A stretch of DNA of 39,799 nucleotides, taken from Oscillospiraceae bacterium (GTDB lineage Bacteria > Bacillota > Clostridia > Oscillospirales > Ruminococcaceae). Under the pieces are notes generated by a model. The model did no database searches. It was not told the origin of the DNA and was given only the letters and a program-made list of their open reading frames with translations. The stretch is taken from NCBI GenBank assembly GCA_016296165.1, contig JAEDJV010000008.1, forward strand, positions 1 to 39,799, given 5' to 3'. Every line of letters begins with the position of its first letter. Position 1 is the stretch's first letter. Below are positions 16,566-25,403 of the stretch, piece by piece. A program made the translations under genes and the position numbers.

Positions 16566-18773
16566 ATGAATGATAAAACGGGAAAAACAGCAAAATTATT
16601 CTGGATAATACTTACATCTCTGATTTCTACCGCGCTTATAATAATAGTATCAGCCATCTTTTTTTCAATAGCCGCTGTTTTCATATTTTCAGAAAAACTT
16701 GAGAATGTTACTGAAATAGTCATTCCGGAACCTGCAAAAGAAAAATCATCCTGTATCTATGTTCCGGATGGCGAAAATGAAGAATATAAGCTGATATACA
16801 AAGTCACTCCTTATTCAGGTGATGTCAATATAGAGATAGATGCTGCCGAACTTCCCGAATATGTAAAAAATGCCTTTGTGAGCATAGAAGATGAACGATT
16901 CTATGACCACGAAGGCATAGATATAATAACCACGACTTTTGCTCTTACAAAAGAAATAATGCGGGTTTTAGGTTTTTATACATCCGGAGACAGAACCGGA
17001 GGTTCAACAATTACTCAGCAGCTTGTTAAAAACATTACATCTGATGATACGGTATCTGTTGACAGAAAACTCCGAGAAATTTCCAGAGCAGTAAATCTTG
17101 AAAATCAATATTCAAAAGAGGATATACTTGAAAAATACCTTAACATAATTTATTTTGGACAGAATAGTGACGGACTTAATATGTACGGTATAGAAGCTGC
17201 CGCGATAGGATATTTCGGTAAACACGCAAAAGATCTTACCATATCAGAAACTGCGTGCCTTGCTGCTATCCCGCAGAATCCGTATCTTCGTAATCCTCTG
17301 AACAATGATGAAGGAAATTCAGAACGAAGGATTTACTGTCTGAAAAAAATGTTTGAACTTGGATATATTTCTTCAGAAGAATATGAAAAAGCTTTAAATA
17401 CGAAACTTACATTTTCAGATAATGTTGCTGAAGATGAAAAAATCTCACTTGCAGAGTGTACTGATGATTTTATCAATCCTGAACCTACAACCTGGGTAAT
17501 AGATACCGCACTCTCTGAGTTCTGCGATTATATTTGTGAACTCAAAGGCATTGACCGTGAAGCCGGAATGGCAGAATTTATGAATGGCGGTTATGAACTG
17601 TATCTTACAGTTGATGAAAATATTCAGAATGAACTGGAAAAAAATTTTTCAGATTACACCTATTTTCCCGAAGAAAAAGCATGGTATACAGATGATACAG
17701 GTACAGAAATATCTGAAAATATTCAGGCTGCAGCTGTAGTGATGGACTACAAAGGCAGAATAAAGGGAATTGTAGGGCGTATCGGTGAAAAAAAAGAATC
17801 ATTCTGCTGGAACAATGCACTTCATTCACATCGTCAGCCTGGATCTACAATCAAACCGCTGACTTCATATGGTTACGCCCTTGAAAATGATCTTATAACA
17901 TGGTCTGATTTATTTTATGACACTCCCCTTCCTGCAGGTATTGCAGCTGAAAGTGAATGGCCGGTAAACTACAACGGAACAGTTTCCGGTGAGTGTCATC
18001 CTTTGTATGAAATGATCGCTCATTCTTACAATACAGTTCCGGCACAACTGTGTAACAAATATGGACTCGAAAATATTTTTGATTTTTCTGTAGACAAACT
18101 TCATCTTAATCTTGACAGGGAAACCGATATGACATATGCTGCACTAAGTATAGGAGCAACCGGAACCGGACCAAATCTTATTAATCTTGCAAATGCCTAT
18201 ATGCCGTTCGGAAACGGCGGGATCTATTATGAGGCACATATAATAAACCGAATAAAAGATTCCTGTTCAAGTCGTGTATATGTTGAAAATGACGCCAGAA
18301 GAGGAGAAAGGGTTATCAAAGAAGAGACAGCTTTCATTATGAATAGACTGCTCAGACAGGTAGTGGAAAAAGGCACCGGTAAGCAGGCACTTCTTAAAAA
18401 CAAGAATAATATTGGTAAAACCGGTACAACGGAAAATTATCGTGACATTCTTTTTGCAGGTCTGACTGAAGATTTTGTTTCTGTCCTGTGGATAGGCTAT
18501 GAGAACGCTGAAAATCCATACACATTAAAAAACACTTCTTCAGCCGGCGTATGGAAAGACGTTTTCGGGAACTTTGCCGATAACTATATATCGGGGGCTT
18601 CCTTTCCTGAATGCGAAAATGTTATATATACAGATTACTGCGCTCAGTCGGGACTTCCTGCCTCTTCACGATGCATATCAGGTGGAAAAGGTTACTATAG
18701 ATCTGAAAATATACATTACTGTAATATTTCTCATAACGACAAAAGCAAAAAACACATACCCTCACCTAACTGA
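16566..18773 (+). CDS. Class A penicillin-binding protein (glycosyltransferase-transpeptidase), paralog 1
   Basis: Bifunctional peptidoglycan polymerase and crosslinker, 735 residues. One N-terminal TM anchor (about 10-42) after a very short cytoplasmic tail. GT51 domain: catalytic Glu108 in EDERFYDHEG, GGSTITQQLVKN, RKLREISRA and the YLNIIYFG motif. Transpeptidase: Ser427 in PGSTIKP, SYN at 487-489, and KTGT beginning at Lys618. A short cysteine-containing tail (CAQSGLPASSRC) ends the protein. The next gene is a paralog with the same layout and many shared stretches, for example WNNA and SHRQPGSTIKP, so they arose by tandem duplication. The N-terminus lacks the acidic extension of paralog 2. 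Confidence 0.94.
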   Translation: MNDKTGKTAKLFWIILTSLISTALIIIVSAIFFSIAAVFIFSEKLENVTEIVIPEPAKEKSSCIYVPDGENEEYKLIYKVTPYSGDVNIEIDAAELPEYVKNAFVSIEDERFYDHEGIDIITTTFALTKEIMRVLGFYTSGDRTGGSTITQQLVKNITSDDTVSVDRKLREISRAVNLENQYSKEDILEKYLNIIYFGQNSDGLNMYGIEAAAIGYFGKHAKDLTISETACLAAIPQNPYLRNPLNNDEGNSERRIYCLKKMFELGYISSEEYEKALNTKLTFSDNVAEDEKISLAECTDDFINPEPTTWVIDTALSEFCDYICELKGIDREAGMAEFMNGGYELYLTVDENIQNELEKNFSDYTYFPEEKAWYTDDTGTEISENIQAAAVVMDYKGRIKGIVGRIGEKKESFCWNNALHSHRQPGSTIKPLTSYGYALENDLITWSDLFYDTPLPAGIAAESEWPVNYNGTVSGECHPLYEMIAHSYNTVPAQLCNKYGLENIFDFSVDKLHLNLDRETDMTYAALSIGATGTGPNLINLANAYMPFGNGGIYYEAHIINRIKDSCSSRVYVENDARRGERVIKEETAFIMNRLLRQVVEKGTGKQALLKNKNNIGKTGTTENYRDILFAGLTEDFVSVLWIGYENAENPYTLKNTSSAGVWKDVFGNFADNYISGASFPECENVIYTDYCAQSGLPASSRCISGGKGYYRSENIHYCNISHNDKSKKHIPSPN

Positions 18774-18796
18774 CACTGGATGGGGGTATTAATATT
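18757..18796 (+). terminator. Possible weak terminator at the end of PBP paralog 1
   Basis: TACCCTCA (18757-18764) pairs with TGGGGGTA (18781-18788), including one G-U. The stop codon lies in the loop and a broken T-rich stretch follows. The missing clean T-run makes this uncertain. Confidence 0.35.
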
Positions 18797-18942
18797 TTAC
18801 ATGTTTTCTGAATATATTATAGTAAGCGAAAATAAATTTTCCTTTACTATAACTATGCATTGTCAGAGCAAACAAATTTGATATGTAAAACAATTAATTT
18901 AGAGCTTTTTTTACAAAATAATTGTCTTTTAAAAAAAATATA

Positions 18943-18971
18943 TTAACAAACCCGAATTTATGTGTTATAAT
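18943..18971 (+). promoter_or_regulatory. Promoter of PBP paralog 2
   Basis: TTAACA (18943-18948) and TATAAT (18966-18971), 17-nt spacer, extended -10 (TGT before the hexamer). The spacer shares a GAATTTATG block with the promoter at 21697-21725. The rest of the 251-nt gap is AT-rich with nothing else I can name. Confidence 0.75.
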
Positions 18972-19024
18972 AATTATATCTGCATAAATATCATTTTTGT
19001 TTTGCAGCTGGAAGGAGGAAACTG

Positions 19025-21610
19025 ATGGACGATAAAAAAATAAACTCATCCAATGATGATTACATCGACAAACTAATCAGTGAAATTGAAGATACAGGTG
19101 ATATTCTGGACACTATCCAGCCGGAAGAACCGGTCTCCGAATCTGAAGAAACGGAACAAAACATTGACAGTACAAGTGATAACGAAAGCATTATCGACAG
19201 TATAATAGAAGATACTCATGCTTCAGATGAAAAGAAAGAAGAAATTAAGTCATCTGACAAACCGGATCAAAGAGAACCTGCTGTCAGTTTCAGAGAAAGA
19301 CTCAACGACATAAAAAATGAAATTGTTGAGCAGTACAAGGAAATTTATTCTGATTATGCTGAAGAAAGAAAAATCAGAAAACGCGAATCTATCAAAGAAT
19401 TTTACGGTGGAAAACCACCGGCTGACAAAAAAGCACGAGCTTTGTATATAAGCATGTATGCCGTAAAAAAATTCTTTTCAATTCTTGGGACAAGTATTTT
19501 TTCAATCTTTCTCATCTTTGTACTTACCGGAACAATTGTTGGTACAACTATAACAGTTTATCTGTTAAGTTTTATGGACAGCACAACTTCTGTTGTACTT
19601 AAAGATTTCCAGCAGAGTTTTGCTTCATATATCTATCAGATGAATAAGGAAACTGAAGAATATGAACTTGTGTACAAAGCCACTCCGGCTTCCCATGATA
19701 TAAAACTTGCTACAGATCTTGAAAAACTTCATGATTACACCAAATTTGCATTCGTAAGTATAGAAGACGAACGTTTTTATTCACATGAAGGTGTTGACTT
19801 CAAGAGAACGGGTGCAGCTGTCGTAAACCTTGTTTTGAATAAACTTGGAGTTTCAAAAAGCTACTTCGGTGGTTCCACAATCACACAGCAGCTTATCAAA
19901 ACAGTAACCGGTGACGACGAGGACACCTGGGAACGTAAGATGAGAGAAATCTTCACTGCAATGAAGTTTGAAAAGAACTACACAAAAGATGATATTCTCA
20001 GCGCTTACCTTAACGAAATCTACTTTAGTGAAATAGACGGCTATCACATGTACGGAATCGAAGCTGCTTCAATAGGATATTTCGGCAAACCGGCTGAAGA
20101 ACTGACAATTGCAGAGTCAGCTATGCTTGCTTCTATTCCAAAATCTCCAAACTATTATAACCCTGCAAAGAATTTTGAAGAAAATAAAGAACGTAAGAAT
20201 ATATGTCTTTATAAGATGTTTGAACTTGGTGTAATTTCTGCCGATGAATACGAACAGGCTGTTGATGAACAGGTCATGCTCACAACGACACCAGGTTTCA
20301 AGGAAAGTCATCCAAACTATATGAAACTTACTGAAAGTGATGACGACTTTAAAAATCCTGAAACTAACTCATGGCCTGTTGATACTGCAATTTTTGAATT
20401 TGGCGATTATCTCAAGGATACTTACGAACTTGAAACAAGAGATGACGGTATTGCAATGTTTAACAGCGGCGGATATAAAATATATCTTTCTGCCGATACA
20501 GAACTTCAGGCTCATCTTGATGAAACATTCAGTGACTGGACATACTTCCCTGAAGATCTTTCAGACGCATATGACTATCCTGAGGATGATAGAAGAGTTC
20601 AGGCTGCACTCGCAGTTATGGACTATGAAGGACATATACTCGGTATAGGCGGACAGATTGGTAAGAAAGAAGGAAATCTTGGCTGGAATAACGCATACAG
20701 ATCACATCGTCAGCCTGGTTCTACAATCAAACCTGTAACAACCTATGGATACGCTCTTGAAAATGATCTTATAACATGGTCAACATATTTTTATGATAAG
20801 CCGCTTGCTGCAGGTGTAGCAATGGAAGAAGAATGGCCTATGAACTATGATGGTTATCCATCAATGGAACGTCAACCGGTTTACTACTTCCTTAAACAGT
20901 CGATAAATACACTTCCTGCCCAGATTGTAAACCTATATGGCAAACAGGCAGTTTTCGACTTTGCCACAAAAAATCTTCATCTTGACCTTGATCCGGTTAT
21001 GGACCTTGATTACTCACCTCTCTGCGTTGGCGGTACAAGTACAGGACCTACAGTAATAAACCTGGCTAACGCATATATACCATACGGTAACGGCGGCAAA
21101 TACTACAAGGCAAGTATTATCAGCAAGGTTGTAGACTGCAAAACAGATGAAGTAATAATCGACAATGAAAATCGTGTCGGTGAACAGGCTGTAAGTGAAG
21201 AAACAGCTTACATTATGAACAAAATGCTTCAGAAAGTAATTACTGATGGTACTGGTACTGCAGCTCAGCTCTGGAATACAGTTGTTGCCGGCAAGACTGG
21301 TACAACTGAAGACTGGCGTGATATCACATTCGTAGGTCTGACTCCTGATTATGTATCAGCACTCTGGGTTGGTTATCCGGTTGGTATGAACCGCTGGGCT
21401 ATTGAAGACGCCAACTCAGCAAGAATATGGAAAAATGTATTCGGCACATATGCAAATGAACACGCTGAAAAAAGTGACTTCCCTGACTGTGACACAGTTC
21501 TGAAACAGGTAAGATACTGTTCGTACACAGGGCTTATAGCTACATCGAGATGTCCGGGAGGAAATGTCGGATACTATAAACCAACTGACGCTTACTGTTC
21601 ATATCACTAA
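19025..21610 (+). CDS. Class A penicillin-binding protein, paralog 2, with long acidic cytoplasmic tail
   Basis: Bifunctional peptidoglycan synthase, 861 residues, ATG behind GGAGG. The first 145 or so residues are cytoplasmic, strongly acidic and repetitive (EEPVSESEETEQN, then IIDSIIEDT), followed by a basic segment and a TM helix near 150-182. GT51: Glu247 in EDERFYSHEG, GGSTITQQLIK, YLNEIYF. Transpeptidase: Ser566 in PGSTIKP, SIN at 626-628, KTGT beginning at Lys757. It ends with a two-cysteine tail like paralog 1 (CSYTGLIATSRC). The acidic tail is the main difference from its neighbour and could recruit division or elongation partners. A strong terminator follows. Confidence 0.94.
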   Translation: MDDKKINSSNDDYIDKLISEIEDTGDILDTIQPEEPVSESEETEQNIDSTSDNESIIDSIIEDTHASDEKKEEIKSSDKPDQREPAVSFRERLNDIKNEIVEQYKEIYSDYAEERKIRKRESIKEFYGGKPPADKKARALYISMYAVKKFFSILGTSIFSIFLIFVLTGTIVGTTITVYLLSFMDSTTSVVLKDFQQSFASYIYQMNKETEEYELVYKATPASHDIKLATDLEKLHDYTKFAFVSIEDERFYSHEGVDFKRTGAAVVNLVLNKLGVSKSYFGGSTITQQLIKTVTGDDEDTWERKMREIFTAMKFEKNYTKDDILSAYLNEIYFSEIDGYHMYGIEAASIGYFGKPAEELTIAESAMLASIPKSPNYYNPAKNFEENKERKNICLYKMFELGVISADEYEQAVDEQVMLTTTPGFKESHPNYMKLTESDDDFKNPETNSWPVDTAIFEFGDYLKDTYELETRDDGIAMFNSGGYKIYLSADTELQAHLDETFSDWTYFPEDLSDAYDYPEDDRRVQAALAVMDYEGHILGIGGQIGKKEGNLGWNNAYRSHRQPGSTIKPVTTYGYALENDLITWSTYFYDKPLAAGVAMEEEWPMNYDGYPSMERQPVYYFLKQSINTLPAQIVNLYGKQAVFDFATKNLHLDLDPVMDLDYSPLCVGGTSTGPTVINLANAYIPYGNGGKYYKASIISKVVDCKTDEVIIDNENRVGEQAVSEETAYIMNKMLQKVITDGTGTAAQLWNTVVAGKTGTTEDWRDITFVGLTPDYVSALWVGYPVGMNRWAIEDANSARIWKNVFGTYANEHAEKSDFPDCDTVLKQVRYCSYTGLIATSRCPGGNVGYYKPTDAYCSYH

Positions 21611-21615
21611 AAATC

Positions 21616-21651
21616 AAACAATCCGGTTTTTATAAACCGGATTGTTTTTTT
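21616..21651 (+). terminator. Intrinsic terminator after PBP paralog 2
   Basis: A perfect 14-bp stem, 21616-21629 with 21634-21647, loop TTAT, merging into a run of seven T. Confidence 0.92.
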
Positions 21652-21696
21652 ATATTAAGAAAATATTAAAAAATTAATTTTTTTAGGTTTTATCTA

Positions 21697-21725
21697 TTAA
21701 CAAACATTTGAATTTATGTTATAAT
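21697..21725 (+). promoter_or_regulatory. Promoter of the rRNA methyltransferase gene
   Basis: TTAACA (21697-21702) and TATAAT (21720-21725), 17-nt spacer, extended -10. Both the ATTAACAAAC start and the GAATTTATG spacer block are shared with the promoter at 18943-18971. Confidence 0.75.
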
Positions 21726-21764
21726 GAAGTGGAGTGTAAATTAATAAAATAAGGACGTGTTTTT

Positions 21765-22880
21765 TTGAACAAATATAAACTTTCCTGCCCTTGTCATTTT
21801 GGACTTGAAAGCGTTTTGAGCTTTGAAGCAAAAAAAATCGGGGCTGAAAATGTAACTGCTGACAATGGCAGAGTAAACTTCGAAGGCGACTTAAATATCA
21901 TTGCCAGAGCGAACATTAGTCTGGCAACTGCTGAAAGAGTACTTATCCAGCTTGCTGAATTCAAGGCGTTTACTTTTGAAGATCTTTTTCAGGGAGTAAG
22001 AAAAATTCCTTTTGAAGAATTTATAGGCAAAACCGAAGCCTTTCCTGTTAAGGGATATTCTCTTAATTCCAGACTTCATAGTGTACCGGATTGTCAGTCA
22101 ATAATAAAAAAAGCTGCTGTTGAAAGACTTAAGGAAAAATACAAAGTAAACTGGCTTGAGGAATCAGGCGCAGTTCATCAGATCCAGTTTGGTATCATGA
22201 AGGATACCGTAACTGTATATCTGGATACAAGCGGTCCAGGTCTTCATAAACGCGGATACCGCAAAAACTCAAATCTCGCTCCTATTAAAGAAACTCTCGC
22301 AGCCGGTATAATTGATCTGGCACATGTACGTGAAAACAGTATTGTATGTGATCCTTTCTGTGGCAGCGGAACATTTCTTGTTGAATCAGCTTTTAAGGCA
22401 CTTAACATAGCGCCGGGCATAAACAGGAGATTTTCAGCTGAAAAATGGGAAATCTCTGATCCTGAAATCTGGTCTGAAGAAAGGAAACGTGCAGTTTCAC
22501 TTGTAAAGAAGGAGGCAGGATTCCGGGCTAAAGGATATGATATCGACGAAGAATGTGTCATGCTTTCAAGTGACAACATAAAAAAAGCAGGCGTTGCTTC
22601 AAGAATAACTGCAGGGCAGGCTGATATAAACAAATTTGAACAGTTGGAAAATACAATAGTAATCTGTAATCCACCTTACGGAGAACGTATGCTGGAACTT
22701 AGAGAAGCAGAAGAACTCTACAGGATTATGGGAAAAAAATTTAAGCAGGGCAACGGAAATTCATACTATATCATTTCACCTCATGAGGATTTTGAAAAAT
22801 TTTTCGGAAGACCTGCAGATAAAAGGAGAAAACTGTACAATGGTATGATCAAATGCCAGTTGTTCATGTATTTTAAATAA
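21765..22880 (+). CDS. THUMP-domain class I rRNA methyltransferase (RlmL N-terminal-half type, YpsC-like)
   Basis: Predicted S-adenosylmethionine-dependent N2-guanine methyltransferase of 23S rRNA, 371 residues. The RNA-binding N-terminus (about 1-160) matches the ferredoxin-like plus THUMP layout of RlmL, including GPGLHKRGYR just before the catalytic domain. Motif I is DPFCGSGTFLVESA starting at Asp196; motif IV is NPPYGERM starting at Asn302, the amino-group methylase signature. Bacterial RlmL in E. coli is fused to RlmK; here, as in Bacillus YpsC, only the first half exists. Start is TTG 21765 with AAGGAC upstream. Substrate G2445 is inferred from family. Confidence 0.9.
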   Translation: MNKYKLSCPCHFGLESVLSFEAKKIGAENVTADNGRVNFEGDLNIIARANISLATAERVLIQLAEFKAFTFEDLFQGVRKIPFEEFIGKTEAFPVKGYSLNSRLHSVPDCQSIIKKAAVERLKEKYKVNWLEESGAVHQIQFGIMKDTVTVYLDTSGPGLHKRGYRKNSNLAPIKETLAAGIIDLAHVRENSIVCDPFCGSGTFLVESAFKALNIAPGINRRFSAEKWEISDPEIWSEERKRAVSLVKKEAGFRAKGYDIDEECVMLSSDNIKKAGVASRITAGQADINKFEQLENTIVICNPPYGERMLELREAEELYRIMGKKFKQGNGNSYYIISPHEDFEKFFGRPADKRRKLYNGMIKCQLFMYFK

Positions 22881-22949
22881 TATAGTCTTATTTTATAAAT
22901 TAAACGTGAATTTTATATGTGCTTTCATTAAAATTTCACATTTATGTGG

Positions 22950-22978
22950 TTGTATGTAAAGCAAAACTATGATATAAT
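22950..22978 (+). promoter_or_regulatory. Promoter of the LacI-sensor diguanylate cyclase gene
   Basis: TTGTAT (22950-22955) and TATAAT (22973-22978), 17-nt spacer, 44 nt before the start codon. Confidence 0.7.
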
Positions 22979-23022
22979 TATTGTGATTCTATTATGCCAT
23001 TTTGATTTTAGGAGAATAATTC

Positions 23023-25341
23023 ATGAGAAATACCAGACTGAATATCGGTCTTTATGTCAGCAATCTTGTGGATGTATCAGTTTACTCTGTATGCAAAGGT
23101 GCAGCAGCAGCTGCTGAAGACATCAACGCAAATCTAATAATCTTTCCGGGAATGCACTTAAATGGTGACTACAACGATCCCCTAAAATCCCCTTATTACT
23201 ATCAGTATAACACCATCTATGAATTAGGCGGAAAAGAAAAACTTGATTTTCTGTTAATCATGACCGGAATTATAGGAAATACACTTGAAGAAAGTGAAAT
23301 TAAAAAATTTATAAACAAATTCTCAGATATACCGATACTCACAATATCTTCCGAATATCCTGAGTACAGTTCAATAAGATTCGACAATCAGACGGGATTA
23401 CGAAAAGCAATTAATCATCTTATTCATAAGCACAATTGCCGCCGGCTTGCTTTTGTAAGCGGTTCAAAATTCAATACAGATGCTATTGAAAGACTCGAGG
23501 TTTACCGCAACACCCTTTTAGAAAACAATCTCCCTATAGACCATAACCTCATCGTGTACGGAGACTTTTCAGAATACAGTGACGATGTAGTTCGTGATCT
23601 TATAAAAAACAACCCTGATATTGATGCTATCTGCTTTGCCAATGACGAAATGGCAAAGGGCGGATACCGTGTCCTTAAAAATTCTGAATATATTATCGGA
23701 AAGAATATTTCTGTAATCGGATTTGATAACTCCTCGACTGCGTACAGCATTTATCCTATGCTTACAACTGTAAATGCTGACAACTTTGAACTCGGATACT
23801 ATTCCGTAAAACATGTTCCGGAGCTTATTGAGTCGAAAAAAACTGAACACTACGTTATTCCTACCAATATGGTTATCAGAAATTCGTGCGGGTGTAGAAA
23901 CACCTCATATGAAAAATTAAGCTATATATTTTCTGATACAAAACTCAGTAAACGTCAGCTTTCGTCATACTCAATTAACGATTACATGGATTATCTGTTT
24001 AGTGATAAAGAAATGCTAAAATATTCACATGTTTTCGAAAAAGAAAAAATGAACTCTATCCAGATACTATTCTGTAACTTTTTTGAAATACTGCTTGATT
24101 ATAATGAATTCATTAGTCATAAGCAGTACAGAAAATCTGTTCAGAATGCTGTTACAGATATTATCTCAACCGGCATACTTCGTGTTATGCCTATTGATAA
24201 GCTTTTCAATATAATAGATGCAGTTTACTGTAAACTTGCAAGCCCTGAAACAGATGACGATGATCTTGGATATGTTTTTGCACAGATTTACCGCGAATTT
24301 TCAGCATACACAAAAACCAGCGACAATGCTGAACTTAAAGCAGTACAGCTCAATGATGCCTTTATCAATTACATTGTAAATGACGTAATCATCACCGGAG
24401 AATCAAACGATCAGGCTTTACGCCCTATTATGAAACGGCTTTCAGCTCTCGGTATTGACAGAAGCTTTATGTTTCTTTTTGAAACTCCTGCAATGCATAA
24501 GGAAAATTCAGATTTTATTCCTCCAACAAATGCATATCTTAAATTTTCTCAGGATCATGATAATATCATATACTGGGGATCAAAAGCACTGGTCAGTGCA
24601 GAAGAAACAATTACATGCAGTTATGTTATGAATACTGATTCACCTGTTTCACTGGTTGTAAGTCCGCTGTTCTCCAACGAAGAGATTTACGGTCTGCTCG
24701 TATGTGAAATGAAACCGGAACTGTATCAGTACATTAACAAAATAGCCCTTCAGATATCTACAGCTCTTAAGTACAATTCTCTTCTAAACAACTGGCAGAC
24801 ACTTCTTGCAAATGAAATTGAAAACAGTCGAAACTTTGAAAAAATTTCAAAACATGACGAACTTACAGGTCTGTATAACAGAAGAGGATATTTTGACAAC
24901 GCTTCTGCAATAATCCACGATCCTGTAAACGAAGGCAAAAGTGCCATAGCGGTATTTGCAGACATGGATAACCTTAAGGTTATTAATGATAAATTCGGTC
25001 ACGACGATGGTGACTATGCGCTTAAGAGTATCGCAGAAATTCTCAGCCGTTCATTCCGTACAACTGACATAATAGGTCGTATCGGCGGTGACGAATTTGC
25101 CGTTTTCGCTCTGGTTGGCTGCTCTGAAAATATCAATCAGATTTCAAACCGTATAGCGAGAACTGCTGAAAAATTTAACGAATCATGCACTAAACCTTAC
25201 TTTGTAAATATGAGTGTCGGAATCTCACCTTTTATTTGCAGCAAGGATATCGTATTAAGTGATATTCTTGAAAAAGCCGACGAACTTCTTTATAACCAGA
25301 AAAAGAACAAGAAAAAAGTAGTTCTTAAAAATACTGAATAA
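23023..25341 (+). CDS. Diguanylate cyclase with LacI-type ligand-binding sensor
   Basis: Makes cyclic di-GMP from two GTP. 772 residues, no signal peptide or membrane helix, so cytoplasmic. Residues 1 to about 290 form a periplasmic-binding-protein fold of the LacI/PurR sensor type (NIGLYVSNL at the start; HNCRRLAFVSGS; DAICFANDEMAKGGYRVL; VIGFDNSS; NMVIRNSCGCR), but there is no helix-turn-helix. A middle region (about 300-600) includes a GAF-like stretch, then a short coiled linker into HDELTGLYNRRGYF and an intact GGDEF at 688-692. An RxxD inhibitory site lies at 679-682, so product feedback is likely. A small cytoplasmic ligand, perhaps a sugar, is inferred to tune c-di-GMP. ATG follows AGGAG. 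Confidence 0.92.
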   Translation: MRNTRLNIGLYVSNLVDVSVYSVCKGAAAAAEDINANLIIFPGMHLNGDYNDPLKSPYYYQYNTIYELGGKEKLDFLLIMTGIIGNTLEESEIKKFINKFSDIPILTISSEYPEYSSIRFDNQTGLRKAINHLIHKHNCRRLAFVSGSKFNTDAIERLEVYRNTLLENNLPIDHNLIVYGDFSEYSDDVVRDLIKNNPDIDAICFANDEMAKGGYRVLKNSEYIIGKNISVIGFDNSSTAYSIYPMLTTVNADNFELGYYSVKHVPELIESKKTEHYVIPTNMVIRNSCGCRNTSYEKLSYIFSDTKLSKRQLSSYSINDYMDYLFSDKEMLKYSHVFEKEKMNSIQILFCNFFEILLDYNEFISHKQYRKSVQNAVTDIISTGILRVMPIDKLFNIIDAVYCKLASPETDDDDLGYVFAQIYREFSAYTKTSDNAELKAVQLNDAFINYIVNDVIITGESNDQALRPIMKRLSALGIDRSFMFLFETPAMHKENSDFIPPTNAYLKFSQDHDNIIYWGSKALVSAEETITCSYVMNTDSPVSLVVSPLFSNEEIYGLLVCEMKPELYQYINKIALQISTALKYNSLLNNWQTLLANEIENSRNFEKISKHDELTGLYNRRGYFDNASAIIHDPVNEGKSAIAVFADMDNLKVINDKFGHDDGDYALKSIAEILSRSFRTTDIIGRIGGDEFAVFALVGCSENINQISNRIARTAEKFNESCTKPYFVNMSVGISPFICSKDIVLSDILEKADELLYNQKKNKKKVVLKNTE

Positions 25342-25342
25342 T

Positions 25343-25378
25343 AAAAAAATCTGCTGAATTTTTTCAGCAGATTTTTTA
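25343..25378. terminator. Bidirectional terminator
   Basis: A long stem centred on CTGCTGAA/TTCAGCAG (25351-25358 with 25363-25370), extended by A/T pairs to about 25343 and 25378. The A-run on the left and T-run on the right serve the converging cyclase and aminotransferase genes. Confidence 0.9.
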
Positions 25379-25403
25379 TATTAAGTATGATTTATTACTA
25401 AAA

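Noticed and set aside
22881..23022. c-di-GMP riboswitch near the diguanylate cyclase gene
   Set aside because: Neither here nor upstream of the EAL gene do I see the conserved c-di-GMP-I core or GNRA receptor pattern.
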